Source: an uncultured Elusimicrobiales bacterium (GTDB lineage: Bacteria; Elusimicrobiota; Elusimicrobia; Elusimicrobiales; Elusimicrobiaceae). From it: a stretch of 35,123 nt of DNA. The stretch lies in contig CALUUY010000010.1 of NCBI GenBank assembly GCA_944324095.1, positions 1-35,123 on the forward strand, read 5' to 3'. Positions 1 through 8,316 of the stretch are shown here, piece by piece (the first letter of the stretch is position 1; each line of letters starts with the position of its first letter). The notes under the pieces are model-generated. The model had not been told where the DNA came from and made no database searches. It was given only the letters and a program-made list of their open reading frames with translations. The position numbers were made by a program, and so were the translations under genes.

Positions 1-2
1 GT

Positions 3-554
3 TATGCTCAGCCGGCGGAGCTTGTAAGGCAGGAAGCAAGAGCCAAAGGTTTTACCGATTGTATCCGCCGCCCGACGGGTGGGGGAATGGTGTTTCACGA
101 AGACGATTTAACCTTTTCCTGCCTGTTTGAAAGCGCCTTGCGCCCGGGTGCTATTTATGCCCGTTTGCACGGGGCGGTTAAAGAGGCCCTTCAAGTATTG
201 TACCCGATAACCAGTTGGGGAAAAACAGATCCGCAGGCGTATGCACCTGCACATAATGGCGCGGCGGGGGCCTGTTTTATAAACCCGGTGGAAAACGATT
301 TGCTGGCGCAGGACGGGCACAAAATTTTGGGCGGTGCTATACGGCGTTTTGATAGGGCCGTTCTTTATCAAGGCTCGTTACAGATGCCCGGCGCGCGGGA
401 GAACCCCTCCTTAAAGCGCGCGGTTATTAACGGGGTGGAGCGTTGTTTTGGCGTGCGTTTAGCGCCGCGGGCGGCCAGTGGGCCACTGTTGGAAGAAAGC
501 CTGCGTTTAGAACGTTCGTGTTATCTGACCCCGGAGTGGAATGATAAATTTTAA
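3..554 (+). CDS. Lipoate-protein ligase A family protein (5' end outside window)
   Basis: The reading frame is open from the first complete codon at position 3, so the start and probably the first 60-80 residues lie upstream of the window. The visible part carries RRPTGGGMVFH, matching the conserved RR-x-GGG-x-V-x-H segment of the LplA/LipB/BirA fold. HKILGGAIRR follows, equivalent to the K-I-x-G-x-A-x-R segment whose lysine contacts the lipoyl-adenylate. Family knowledge: such enzymes attach lipoate or octanoate to a lysine of lipoyl domains (GcvH, 2-oxoacid dehydrogenase E2) in the cytoplasm. No lipoylated target gene is visible here. A biotin or octanoyl transferase of the same fold cannot be excluded. 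The stop overlaps the next start by one base (TAATG), so the two genes are probably translationally coupled. Confidence 0.82.
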   Translation, partial: YAQPAELVRQEARAKGFTDCIRRPTGGGMVFHEDDLTFSCLFESALRPGAIYARLHGAVKEALQVLYPITSWGKTDPQAYAPAHNGAAGACFINPVENDLLAQDGHKILGGAIRRFDRAVLYQGSLQMPGARENPSLKRAVINGVERCFGVRLAPRAASGPLLEESLRLERSCYLTPEWNDKF

Positions 555-1234
555 TGCGTAACTTTATCAAAACCGTCATAGCCGTTTTGTTTTTGCCAAC
601 GCTGTTTTTTGTGGCGGGGCAGACGGCTCGTTTGTTGTATGCCGGTTTTGGGAACCTACAAACGATGTTGTGTTTATTGGTTGGCGGGGCGGTGTATGCG
701 GGGATTCATTTTTGGTTGTATAATTTTTCCTGTATGTACGTATTGGGGCACGAACTAACCCACGCCGTAGCCGCCGTGCTTTGCGGGTGCCGGATTAAAG
801 ACATTTATGTAGGCAAAGACAGCGGATACGTGAAACTTACCCAATGTAATGCGTTTGTGGCGTTGGCGCCTTATTTTGTACCGGCGTATAGTGTGGCGTT
901 AGGGGTGGTGTATTGCGGGCTGGAATTATGGCGCGATATGACCCCATACCGCTTGTTTTTTGTATTTGCGTTGGGGTTTTTTACTGCTTTTCATTTTATA
1001 CAAACGTTTAAAACTTTGTTTGAAGCCCAGCAGCCAGATTTAAAATTGGCGGGCGGAAAGGTTTTTTCTGCCGTGTCTATTACCTTGGTTAATTTGATGG
1101 TGCTGGCGGTAATGTGTAAGATTTTGTTTCCCCAACAGGTGTCTCTTACGCAAGCGTTATACAATGTGTGGGGCGGAACCTATAATACCTGGAGAATTTT
1201 AGTAAACTATATAATAGAGCGTACTTTTATGTAA
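554..1234 (+). CDS. M50-like integral membrane zinc metalloprotease
   Basis: This 226-residue, very hydrophobic protein has HELTH at residues 66-70 inside a predicted membrane segment, the zinc-binding HExxH motif of M50 (site-2-protease-like) peptidases. Near residue 161 the sequence PDLKLAGGKVFS resembles the second motif of the M50B-like group, where an aspartate acts as third zinc ligand (D162 here) and two glycines follow. About five to six membrane segments are apparent. No PDZ or CBS domain is present, so it is a minimal form. It starts on the stop codon of the lipoate ligase gene and is followed 14 bases later by the AsmA-like gene. Substrate unknown: family members cleave membrane proteins within the bilayer. 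The motif is clear, but the match is to a family rather than to a named enzyme. Confidence 0.75.
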   Translation: MRNFIKTVIAVLFLPTLFFVAGQTARLLYAGFGNLQTMLCLLVGGAVYAGIHFWLYNFSCMYVLGHELTHAVAAVLCGCRIKDIYVGKDSGYVKLTQCNAFVALAPYFVPAYSVALGVVYCGLELWRDMTPYRLFFVFALGFFTAFHFIQTFKTLFEAQQPDLKLAGGKVFSAVSITLVNLMVLAVMCKILFPQQVSLTQALYNVWGGTYNTWRILVNYIIERTFM

Positions 1235-1248
1235 ACAACGGTATTTTT

Positions 1249-3540
1249 ATGGCGGCAAAAAAGAAACGGGACAAAAAAACATTTTGGTTGTTTAGGTTTG
1301 TGATGGCCTTGTGCACGTTGAGTATGCGCACGGTGCTGTTTACTGTAATGTTTCTTTTGTGTGTGCTGTGTGCCGGATGGCTTTTATTTATTAAATTTTT
1401 CAATGCACAATATTTAAGTGAAGAGATAACCCGTCATTTACAGGTAGCGCTTAACCGGCCGGTTATTATTACGTCTATGGATTTGCGGCTTTTTAATACA
1501 CTGGAACTGAAGGGGTTTTCTGTGTTGGACAGCGAGGTCGCACACGGGGAAGCTTTGGTGTCGGCCGAATCGGTTTTTGTTCATTTTAAATTGCTTCCTT
1601 TATTAGACAAACAATTGATTATTGATGAGATTACCTTTAACCGTCCGCGCGTAAACATTGTACGGGGGGAGGACGGACGCTATAATGTGCCGAATGTAAA
1701 TGTTTCTGCTTCTGCCAGCCACGTGTACCGCAGCTCCGCCGGAGAAAACTTAACCGTCAGTATGGAAGACTGGACGATTAAAGACGGGGTATTTAGTTAT
1801 AAAGATTTACAAAATAAAACCACGCACGCCGTATATGGTGTAAATTTGCATTTTGAACGGCTTCGTTTTGATGAATTGTCCCGCTTTCAGATGGATTTTG
1901 TATTGCGTAATAAATGGAAGGACAACATTTCTGATATTGATATTAAAGGCACCGGTCACGTTAATTTTGCTAATTTTAATTGGAAGGATTTTGCTTTGCG
2001 CAGCCTGCGCGCGCAGGTGTTTGTGTTTAGAAAACCGGTTTCCTTAACGGTGGATTTGGATAATTTATACACGCCGTATTTTAATATCCGCGCGCAGGTG
2101 CCAGCTTTTGAAGGAAAGGACTTGTCTTTATTTCAAGACGATTGGACTGAGTTTTATTTGCCAGCGTCTTCGTTGCGTTTAAAAGGTTCTTTGTCTAACG
2201 GGTACCGCAGTTTAAACTTAAGCGAAGGGTTGGTAATAGCAGATGATGCGAATTTAAACGTTACGGGCGGGGTGGATTTTTCTCAAACACCGTGGACGGC
2301 CAGTGCCAGTTTGTCCGCCAAACCGCTGGACTTAGCGGCTTGGAGCAAAAACTACCCGCGTTTAAAACCCTATCAGTTAACCGGGAAAGCCGGCTTTGAT
2401 GCGGAGCTGAAACGGGAAGACGGAAAATGGAGCTTGCCTAAATTAGACGCTTCCCTGCAAGAGGTTTCTGGGGAGTTTTACGGTTTCCCGGCACAGGGCG
2501 TTAGCGGGGAAATTTCCACCAAGCAAGATTTTACCGATTTATACGCCAAATTTTCTTCCGGTAAAGTAACCGTGGACAGAAGCACTTTTGACCAATTAAA
2601 TTTGTCCGGCACGTACCGTAAAGGCAACTTGTATGCCAACATCGCCTCAGGCAATGTTAACGGCGTTCCGTTTAAAATGAATTTGAACGTTAACCGTTTA
2701 AAATCCCCTAAACGCCGCATACGCACCAATATTTATTTAAAACATTTTGACCCGATGGCCTTTATTGAAATGGTGCGCGATTTTGTAACCGTTATTACCC
2801 GCAATAAACCCATAAAAAACAAAGCTTTGGCCACGGGTAAGCTGGCCTGGCTGGAAAACTTTCGTGACCGGCTGCCCAAATTTATGCCCAATTTTGTGGG
2901 CACATTGTCTGCGGATACTTTTTCCTCGCAGGTTATATCCGGCAACAGCTTTTATGCGGAGTTTGATTTAAAAGGCCTTTTGCCCGGTATGAAGCGGTTG
3001 GACGGCACACTGGATGCACGTATGCAGGATGGGGTTATCCATCAAATGGAAAAACTGGCCGAAGAGCAAAAAGCGCTTAACATTACGTTTACTCCGTTTA
3101 TTTTAATGCACCGTATGGAACGGGCCGGAAGTTTTAAGGTGGGGCAGGTGCTTAGAGACGTGCCGTATGAAGAGCTGGCCGTCTCGGCCGATTTTGCCGG
3201 CGGACACATGACCATCAACAATGCCTATACCCAAGGGCCCACCATTTCAGCTGCGGTACAGGGCTGGGTGAACTGGGTGGAAGAAAATTTTGATATTATT
3301 ATATGGACGATGTTTAACAATACTTCCCGTTCGGGCGCATTGGCGGAGAACTTGACCGACGAGTCCGGCAACCCGGCTTTAGCGTTTAAAGTGTCTTCCT
3401 CTATGCTTAAACCGAAGCTGGAAATGTTGCGTGCCAAGCAAACGGGCGCGCAGATAGAGGCTGCCCGTCAGCGCGGGCTGCGTACGGATTTTAAAACCAA
3501 CCGGGATTTTATTAAAGGAGACTTCCATGCCAAGAAATAA
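1249..3540 (+). CDS. AsmA-like envelope protein
   Basis: This 763-residue protein has a lysine-rich cytoplasmic N-terminus and one membrane segment around residues 28-48. A long beta-rich region follows that starts with the AsmA-type pattern (a short helix, then a segment of the type NRPVIITSMDLRLFNTLELKG and the phrase FNRPRVNIVRGEDGRYNV). AsmA/TamB/YhdP relatives are inner-membrane-anchored periplasmic proteins thought to move phospholipid toward the outer membrane. That role is family knowledge and nothing here tests it. The C-terminus ends in a basic stretch without a second membrane helix. The last 14 bases overlap the start of the PyrE-like gene, whose ribosome-binding site (AAAGGAG) lies inside this gene. 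No strong Shine-Dalgarno precedes its own ATG, so translation may depend on the gene upstream. Confidence 0.78.
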   Translation: MAAKKKRDKKTFWLFRFVMALCTLSMRTVLFTVMFLLCVLCAGWLLFIKFFNAQYLSEEITRHLQVALNRPVIITSMDLRLFNTLELKGFSVLDSEVAHGEALVSAESVFVHFKLLPLLDKQLIIDEITFNRPRVNIVRGEDGRYNVPNVNVSASASHVYRSSAGENLTVSMEDWTIKDGVFSYKDLQNKTTHAVYGVNLHFERLRFDELSRFQMDFVLRNKWKDNISDIDIKGTGHVNFANFNWKDFALRSLRAQVFVFRKPVSLTVDLDNLYTPYFNIRAQVPAFEGKDLSLFQDDWTEFYLPASSLRLKGSLSNGYRSLNLSEGLVIADDANLNVTGGVDFSQTPWTASASLSAKPLDLAAWSKNYPRLKPYQLTGKAGFDAELKREDGKWSLPKLDASLQEVSGEFYGFPAQGVSGEISTKQDFTDLYAKFSSGKVTVDRSTFDQLNLSGTYRKGNLYANIASGNVNGVPFKMNLNVNRLKSPKRRIRTNIYLKHFDPMAFIEMVRDFVTVITRNKPIKNKALATGKLAWLENFRDRLPKFMPNFVGTLSADTFSSQVISGNSFYAEFDLKGLLPGMKRLDGTLDARMQDGVIHQMEKLAEEQKALNITFTPFILMHRMERAGSFKVGQVLRDVPYEELAVSADFAGGHMTINNAYTQGPTISAAVQGWVNWVEENFDIIIWTMFNNTSRSGALAENLTDESGNPALAFKVSSSMLKPKLEMLRAKQTGAQIEAARQRGLRTDFKTNRDFIKGDFHAKK

Positions 3541-4105
3541 TTTAGACGTGTTATGCCTCTTGCAGGAGCACGGTGCCATTATGGAGGGGCATTTTGTAAT
3601 GCCGTCTGGCTTTCATAGCCAAAGCTATATACAAACCTCTTTATTGTTGCAGCACCCGCATTTGGCGCAGCGCATAGCGCAGGCGATGTCGGATAAATTT
3701 GCCCAAAAGGCAGATGTTATATTGGCGCTTACGCCGTCCAACTCGGTATTAGCGCAAGAGGTGGCGCGTGTGCGTCAGGCGCGGGCCATATTTGCTTCGC
3801 GCGATGAAAGCGGCAAAATGGTTTTAAAACACAACTTTGTATTAAAACCCGGCGAACGCGTGCTGATTGTGGACGACGTAACCGTAGGCGGGCGCAAATT
3901 AGCCCAAGCTATTGAATTGGCCCAGGCTGCGGGAGCCCACGTGTTTGGTATTAGCGTGATTGTGGATCGTTCTATGGGGTATTTGCCTCTTACTATTCCT
4001 ATGCGGGCGCTTTTATCGTACCCGATGGAAACTTTTACCGCGAAAGAGTGCCCTCTCTGCGCGGCTAAAATTCCGTTTACGGATGTGGAAAAATTAAACA
4101 AATAA
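3527..4105 (+). CDS. pyrE: Orotate phosphoribosyltransferase-like protein (Thermus-type PyrE)
   Basis: At 192 residues this resembles the short Thermus-type orotate phosphoribosyltransferases. It has an early HFVMPSGFHS segment, FASRDESGKMVLKHNF, a VLIVDD segment at residues 112-117 and a C-terminal CPLC pair after SYPMETF. PyrE joins orotate and PRPP to make OMP in pyrimidine synthesis. Two active-site loops look unusual. The PRPP loop reads DDVTVGGRK instead of the usual DDVVTTGGS type, and the pyrophosphate loop after ALTP reads SNSVLAQE instead of a glycine-rich GGxxxG. Either the protein is a divergent OPRT or a phosphoribosyltransferase relative with altered substrate. The gene starts inside the AsmA-like gene with a good ribosome-binding site. 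No other pyr gene is in the window. The symbol is by family, not certain. Confidence 0.72.
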   Translation: MPRNNLDVLCLLQEHGAIMEGHFVMPSGFHSQSYIQTSLLLQHPHLAQRIAQAMSDKFAQKADVILALTPSNSVLAQEVARVRQARAIFASRDESGKMVLKHNFVLKPGERVLIVDDVTVGGRKLAQAIELAQAAGAHVFGISVIVDRSMGYLPLTIPMRALLSYPMETFTAKECPLCAAKIPFTDVEKLNK

Positions 4106-4135
4106 AACGGGCAATTTATTGTACAAGGATAAGAT

Positions 4136-5308
4136 ATGATTGAAATTAAACTAAAAGCAAAAGAAGAAAGAAGGTTGGCGGCGGGGCACTATTGGGTGTT
4201 CTCCAATGAAATTGACGGGTTGGATACATCCATTGAGCCTGGCACGCTGGTACGCGTTATGACGCACGACGGCCGCCAAGCGGGGATAGGTTGTTTTAAC
4301 CCGCACAGTTTAATTTCAGTACGTTTGCTTAAAAAAGGCGAAGGCGAACTGGCCGATGATTTTGTGTTTGAGGCGCTGGATACGGCCTATGGATACCGCC
4401 GGGAAATTGGCCTTCGCAAATATGGGCGTATGTGTTACGGCGAGGCGGACAATATGCCCGGGCTGGTTATAGACCGCTACGGCGATGTGTTGGTGGCGGA
4501 CGTTTTAACGGCCGGTATGGAAAAATTAAAACCGCAAATCATATCCGCCTGCAATAAAATCTTTAAACCCAAAGGCATTTTCTTTCGTAACGACAGCGCC
4601 TTCCGCGCTTTGGAAGGCTTGGGCGGTACGCCTGATATAGTGGGGGAAGTGCCTGAAACGGTGGAAATAGAAGAAAACGGCATTAAGTACGAGGTTCCCG
4701 TTCGGGTAGGCCAAAAAACCGGTTTTTATTTTGACCAGCGCGAAAACCGAGAATTCTTAAAACCCTATTTTAAAGATAAATTGGTGTTGGATTTGTATTC
4801 ATATATTGGTTCTTTTGGTATTACTGCCGCCAAAGCCGGCGCCGCCCAGGTATGGGGGTGTGATTCGTCTGCCGTGGCGGTGGAATTTGCTCAAAAGAAC
4901 GCTAAATTAAACGGGGTGGAAGATGTGGCCGTGTTCCACCGCGATGACGCCGAACGCTTGCTTAGCGCTATGAAAAAAGGCGAGCTTCCCGACCAGCCGG
5001 ATATGGTGCTGCTGGATCCGCCCGCTTTTGTAAAAAGCCGCAAAGCACTGCCGCAGGCGGTGGGGTTGTATGTAAAATTGGTTAAGATGGCTTTGGAAGG
5101 ATTAAAAACAGGCGGTTACTTGGCGTTTTCCACGTGTTCGCACCATATTTCGCGCGAATTGTTTGTGGACATCATCCGCCAAGGCGTCAGCAAAGCCGGC
5201 AAACGGGCTGTATTGTTGGAGCTTCGCGGCCAAGCCAAAGACCACCCGGTTCTTATTGGTATGCCGGAAACGGAATACCTGCATTTTGGTTTGTTGCAAG
5301 TGCGTTAA
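4136..5308 (+). CDS. rlmI: RlmI/RlmK-type SAM-dependent rRNA methyltransferase
   Basis: This 390-residue protein starts with a PUA-like RNA-binding domain (about residues 1-75), then a central domain and a Rossmann methyltransferase domain. TGFYFDQRENR (195-205) is the hallmark of this family. VLDLYSYIGSFG (217-228) forms the SAM-binding loop, LDPPAFVKS (293-301) is motif IV, and FSTCSHH places a cysteine at 334 as the likely catalytic residue. Family members make 5-methylcytosine in 23S rRNA (C1962 in E. coli). It is the last gene of the run and is followed 22 bases later by an intrinsic terminator. The exact target base is inferred from the family. Confidence 0.85.
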   Translation: MIEIKLKAKEERRLAAGHYWVFSNEIDGLDTSIEPGTLVRVMTHDGRQAGIGCFNPHSLISVRLLKKGEGELADDFVFEALDTAYGYRREIGLRKYGRMCYGEADNMPGLVIDRYGDVLVADVLTAGMEKLKPQIISACNKIFKPKGIFFRNDSAFRALEGLGGTPDIVGEVPETVEIEENGIKYEVPVRVGQKTGFYFDQRENREFLKPYFKDKLVLDLYSYIGSFGITAAKAGAAQVWGCDSSAVAVEFAQKNAKLNGVEDVAVFHRDDAERLLSAMKKGELPDQPDMVLLDPPAFVKSRKALPQAVGLYVKLVKMALEGLKTGGYLAFSTCSHHISRELFVDIIRQGVSKAGKRAVLLELRGQAKDHPVLIGMPETEYLHFGLLQVR

Positions 5309-5330
5309 GTGTTGTTAACTTTATAAAAAA

Positions 5331-5362
5331 GCCCCGCTTAAATTTTAAAGCGGGGCCTTTTT
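5331..5362 (+). terminator. Intrinsic terminator after rlmI
   Basis: A GC-rich inverted repeat, GCCCCGCTT ... AAGCGGGGC with an A/T-rich loop, is followed by CTTTTTG. An A-tract precedes it, so it could also work on the opposite strand. Confidence 0.88.
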
Positions 5363-5421
5363 GTTGATATAAAACTAAAATATTTGGGTGGACGTACTCA
5401 CTGCCAGCAGTTTTTATACAT

Positions 5422-5442
5422 AAAAAACCGCCTATGCAGCGG
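5422..5442 (-). terminator. Short intrinsic terminator after tRNA-Phe
   Basis: On the minus strand CCGC-TGCATAG-GCGG is followed by six T residues. The hairpin lies 15 bases past the tRNA 3' end. Confidence 0.6.
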
Positions 5443-5456
5443 AATAAAAAAAGAAA

Positions 5457-5528
5457 TGCCGAGGGACAGGATCGAACTGTCGACACCTGGTTTTTCAGAC
5501 CAGTGCTCTACCACTGAGCTACCTCGGC
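5457..5528 (-). tRNA. tRNA-Phe (GAA)
   Basis: The minus strand folds into a full cloverleaf of 72 bases. The acceptor stem is GCCGAGG/CCTCGGC with discriminator A, and the D-arm is GCTC-AGTGGTA-GAGC. The anticodon stem CTGGT/ACCAG has loop CTGAAAA (anticodon GAA), and the T-arm is GACAG-TTCGATC-CTGTC. CCA is not encoded. It has its own promoter and terminator, so it is a single-gene unit. Confidence 0.96.
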
Positions 5529-5539
5529 ATTACCTACAT

Positions 5540-5568
5540 ATAATACAAAATTTCTGCGTGTTGAGCAA
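5540..5568 (-). promoter_or_regulatory. Promoter of tRNA-Phe
   Basis: Read on the minus strand, TTGCTC (5568-5563) and TATTAT (5545-5540) are separated by 17 bases. The -10 box ends about 11 bases before the mature tRNA 5' end, as expected for a stable-RNA promoter. Confidence 0.6.
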
Positions 5569-5598
5569 ATTTATTGTTTTTCCCTATACAAATGATGT

Positions 5599-6060
5599 TT
5601 ATAAATGACTGTATCGGGCAAATAAATCGGCCAATTGTTCCAAAAAATGTTGGTCGGTTTCATCAAAACGGGCTTTTAGGGGGGAGTCTATGTCCAGCAC
5701 CCCCCACAGTTTCCCTTCTTTGATAATAGGAACTACTATTTCACTGTTAGAGGCTGCATCACAAGCAATATGACCCGCAAAAGCGTGCACGTCTTTTACC
5801 AGCACGGTTTTTTGTTGGGCGGCCGCCGTTCCGCAAACGCCTTTTCCTAAAGCAATGCGCACGCAGGCTGGCTTTCCTTGAAACGGGCCCAGTACTAACC
5901 CGGTTTGACGCAAAATGTAAAACCCGGCCCAATTTAAATCGGGCAGCGTGTTAAACAGCAGCGCAGACAGATTGGCCGCATTGGCAATGGGATCTGTTTC
6001 TGCTTCCAGTAAAGCGCGTGCGGCTTGTAATAAAGATTGGTAAATTGGTGTTTTATCCAT
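5599..6060 (-). CDS. msrC: Free methionine-(R)-sulfoxide reductase (GAF domain)
   Basis: The 153-residue protein is a single GAF domain with the strongly conserved fRMsr stretch GPFQGKPACVRI, then GKGVCGTA and GHIACDAASNSEIVVP. Its three cysteines are C66, C76 and C100. The spacing of 10 and 24 residues equals that of the redox cysteines C84, C94 and C118 of the E. coli enzyme. It reduces free Met-R-O to methionine in the cytoplasm, using thioredoxin as electron donor. The gene stands alone, divergent from korDABC with 112 bases between the starts. In an anaerobe it would serve defence against oxygen exposure. Confidence 0.92.
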   Translation of the reverse strand: MDKTPIYQSLLQAARALLEAETDPIANAANLSALLFNTLPDLNWAGFYILRQTGLVLGPFQGKPACVRIALGKGVCGTAAAQQKTVLVKDVHAFAGHIACDAASNSEIVVPIIKEGKLWGVLDIDSPLKARFDETDQHFLEQLADLFARYSHL

Positions 6061-6093
6061 AGCCTTATTTTAGCAAAAACTTAGGTTGTATTA

Positions 6094-6123
6094 TTGCACC
6101 GCAGGTTAGAAAAGAAATATACT
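6094..6123 (+). promoter_or_regulatory. Promoter of the korDABC operon
   Basis: TTGCAC (6094-6099) and TATACT (6118-6123) are 18 bases apart. The predicted start near 6130 gives a leader of about 43 bases. The leader holds a short GGGCC/GGCCC hairpin (about 6144-6160), just before the AGGAG ribosome-binding site. Confidence 0.6.
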
Positions 6124-6172
6124 TTAATTATCAGGGAACAACCGGGCCAACCCTGGGCCCACAGGAGACTGT

Positions 6173-6376
6173 ATGCCAAGAATTGAAGTGGACGCCAACA
6201 AATGCAAAGCCTGCTATTTGTGCGTAAATGCCTGCCCCAAAAAATGTTTGGGCAAATCTAAAACAATCAGCAAGAAAGGATATTTCCCGGCGCTGCAGGA
6301 GCGCCCCGAAGATTGCATCGGGTGCAAAATGTGTTATTTAGTCTGCCCCGATGTGGCCATTACCGTTATCAAGTAA
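6173..6376 (+). CDS. korD: 2-oxoacid:ferredoxin oxidoreductase, delta (ferredoxin) subunit
   Basis: This 67-residue 2x[4Fe-4S] ferredoxin has two cluster motifs, CKACYLCVNACP and CIGCKMCYLVCP, both with complete C-x2-C-x2-C-x3-C ligand sets. As first gene of a delta-alpha-beta-gamma operon it should pass electrons from the thiamine-bound intermediate of the catalytic subunits to external ferredoxin. Start chosen at the ATG six bases after AGGAG. Similar ferredoxin subunits occur in the 2-oxoglutarate (Kor), 2-oxoisovalerate (Vor) and pyruvate (Por) enzymes, so the kor symbol names the family and not a proven substrate. Confidence 0.9.
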   Translation: MPRIEVDANKCKACYLCVNACPKKCLGKSKTISKKGYFPALQERPEDCIGCKMCYLVCPDVAITVIK

Positions 6377-6403
6377 CGTTTTCTGCTTTTTAAGAGGAAT
6401 TTT

Positions 6404-7567
6404 ATGACCGAAAAAACATTACGTAAAGGCAACGAAGCCTTGGCCGAAGGTGCTATTCGCGCCGGGTGCCGCTTTTTTGCAGGATACCCCATTACCCCGC
6501 AGAATGAAGTGCCGGAATACATGTCTGCCCATATGGCGGATGCCGGCGGCGCTTTTGTACAGGCGGAAAGTGAAGTGGCTGCCATTAATATGGTGTATGG
6601 CGCTGCGTCTACCGGTACGCGCAGTATGACTTCTTCTTCCTCTCCGGGCATTAGCCTTAAGCAGGAAGGGATTACCTATTTAGCCAGCGCGGATTTACCG
6701 TGCTTAATTGTTAACGTGATGCGCGGCGGGCCCGGTTTGGGCAGTATTTCCGGCGCGCAGGGGGATTATTTCCAAGCTACGCGCGGCGGCGGAAACGGGG
6801 ATTATCACATCATTGTACTGGCGCCTAACTCTGTAGAAGAATTGGGCAATTTCCCCAAGCTGGCTTTTGAACTGGCGGAGAAATACCGTATGCCGTGTAT
6901 GATTTTGGCCGACGGTATTTTGGGGCAGATGATGGAAAGTATGTCTTTTAATTTTGATCCCATAGACCCCAACCAGTTGGGTAAATTTGACTGGGCGGTG
7001 GACATCAACAAAAACGGCCGCAAGAAAAACAATGTGTTTTCCTACAAAGGGGACAATTTGATTGCGGACGTGGTGGAACGTGCCAAACGTTACGGTTATA
7101 TTGAAAAAACCGAACCGCGTTTTGAAGCTCGCCAGACCGAAGACTGCGATGTATTGCTGGTAGCGTATGGTTTGTCTTCCCGCGCGTGTATGGAGGCCGT
7201 GGTAAAAGGGCGTGAAGAAGGTTTAAAAGTGGGGTTGTTCCGCCCCATTACGTTGTGGCCTTTCCCGTCCAAAGCCTTGCAACAGGCTGCCCAAAATGCC
7301 AAAGCGGTTGTGTGTGTGGAACAGAGCTTGGGCCAGTTGGTGCAGGATGTTAAACTGGCGCTTAACGGGGCTAAACCCGTCTATTTAAATGCCTACCCTG
7401 CCGGCGGCCAGCCGGACGGCGGAACCATTCTTCCGGCGGTAAAAAGTGCGCTTAACGGCGGTACCGAAGGGCTGTTTGATTTGCAACGCCACGCCGAAGG
7501 GTTCACTTATGAGTGCAAACGTGATGCGTCTTTAGGCATCCAGGGCGATTGGAAAGGAGGCAAATAA
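6404..7567 (+). CDS. korA: 2-oxoacid:ferredoxin oxidoreductase, alpha subunit
   Basis: This 387-residue protein has the pyrimidine-binding domain signature AGYPITPQNEVPEYM near the N-terminus and AESEVAAINMVYGAA, typical of KorA/VorB subunits. The C-terminal transketolase-like domain contains GLFRPITLWPFP. With the beta subunit it forms the thiamine diphosphate site that decarboxylates a 2-oxoacid to acyl-CoA while reducing ferredoxin. The SSSSPGISLKQEG segment around residue 75 is also typical. The ribosome-binding site is AAGAGGA before ATG. The gene is 27 bases after korD and 4 bases before korB, so co-transcription is near certain. Substrate (2-oxoglutarate or branched-chain 2-oxoacid) cannot be decided by eye. 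Confidence 0.92.
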   Translation: MTEKTLRKGNEALAEGAIRAGCRFFAGYPITPQNEVPEYMSAHMADAGGAFVQAESEVAAINMVYGAASTGTRSMTSSSSPGISLKQEGITYLASADLPCLIVNVMRGGPGLGSISGAQGDYFQATRGGGNGDYHIIVLAPNSVEELGNFPKLAFELAEKYRMPCMILADGILGQMMESMSFNFDPIDPNQLGKFDWAVDINKNGRKKNNVFSYKGDNLIADVVERAKRYGYIEKTEPRFEARQTEDCDVLLVAYGLSSRACMEAVVKGREEGLKVGLFRPITLWPFPSKALQQAAQNAKAVVCVEQSLGQLVQDVKLALNGAKPVYLNAYPAGGQPDGGTILPAVKSALNGGTEGLFDLQRHAEGFTYECKRDASLGIQGDWKGGK

Positions 7568-7571
7568 TTTT

Positions 7572-8315
7572 ATGACGATTATTGCTCAAAAACCTAAATC
7601 TTTGCTAGACGTGCCTATGCACTATTGCCCGGGTTGCGGGCACGGCATTGTACACCGCTTAATGGCAGAAACTTTTGACGAGCTGAATATTGCCGAGCGG
7701 GTAATAGGGGTGGCCCCGGTGGGGTGCGCCGTATTTGCCGACAGCTACTTTGCCTGTGATATGGTACAAGGCGCTCACGGGCGCGGCCCGGCTATTGCTA
7801 CGGGGATTAAACGCTCCAAACCCGGTGCTATTGTGTTTTCTTACCAAGGGGACGGGGATTTGGCTTCCATCGGTATGGCGGAAATTGTGCACGCTGCCGT
7901 AAGAAGCGAAAATATTACCGTTATTTTTATCAATAACGCTATTTACGGTATGACCGGCGGCCAAATGGCGCCTACTACTTTGGTGGGCCAGGTAGCTACC
8001 ACGGCCCCTAAAGGGCGCGACCCCAAACTGCAGGGTTGGCCCATTAATATGTGTGAAATGCTGGCCCAAATTACCGGGTCTAAATATTTGGCCCGCGTGG
8101 CGGTGGATTGCCCGCAAAACGTGATTAAAGCCAAACAGGCTATTAAAAAAGCGTTTGAAAACCAAGTCAACGAGGTTGGCTTCTCTATGGTGGAAGTCAT
8201 TTCCCAATGCCCTACCAACTGGGGCGCTACGCCTATGCAGGCGTTGGAATTTGTACGCACCAAAATGATACCGCAGTATCCGCTTGGCGTATTTAAAGAC
8301 GAGGGGGCCAAATAA
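7572..8315 (+). CDS. korB: 2-oxoacid:ferredoxin oxidoreductase, beta (TPP-binding) subunit
   Basis: The 247-residue protein begins with a cysteine pair in HYCPGCGHG (C19, C22). The thiamine-diphosphate/Mg motif GDGDLASIGMAEIVHAA follows, and then INNAIYGMTGGQMAPTT, the stretch that completes the cofactor site in KorB/VorA proteins. It carries the catalytic cofactor and pairs with KorA. The ribosome-binding site AAAGGAGG lies within the end of korA, and its stop is one base away from the korC start, so the subunits are made in step. Confidence 0.93.
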   Translation: MTIIAQKPKSLLDVPMHYCPGCGHGIVHRLMAETFDELNIAERVIGVAPVGCAVFADSYFACDMVQGAHGRGPAIATGIKRSKPGAIVFSYQGDGDLASIGMAEIVHAAVRSENITVIFINNAIYGMTGGQMAPTTLVGQVATTAPKGRDPKLQGWPINMCEMLAQITGSKYLARVAVDCPQNVIKAKQAIKKAFENQVNEVGFSMVEVISQCPTNWGATPMQALEFVRTKMIPQYPLGVFKDEGAK

Positions 8316-8316
8316 T

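Noticed and set aside
5384-5608. 74-residue plus-strand frame across tRNA-Phe (contains RDRIELSTPG)
   Set aside because: It is translated from the antisense strand of the tRNA gene, a well-known annotation artefact, and has no ribosome-binding site.
7659-8207. 182-residue frame opposite korB
   Set aside because: Antisense shadow of a strongly conserved gene. Histidine-rich, low-complexity composition is typical of such shadows.
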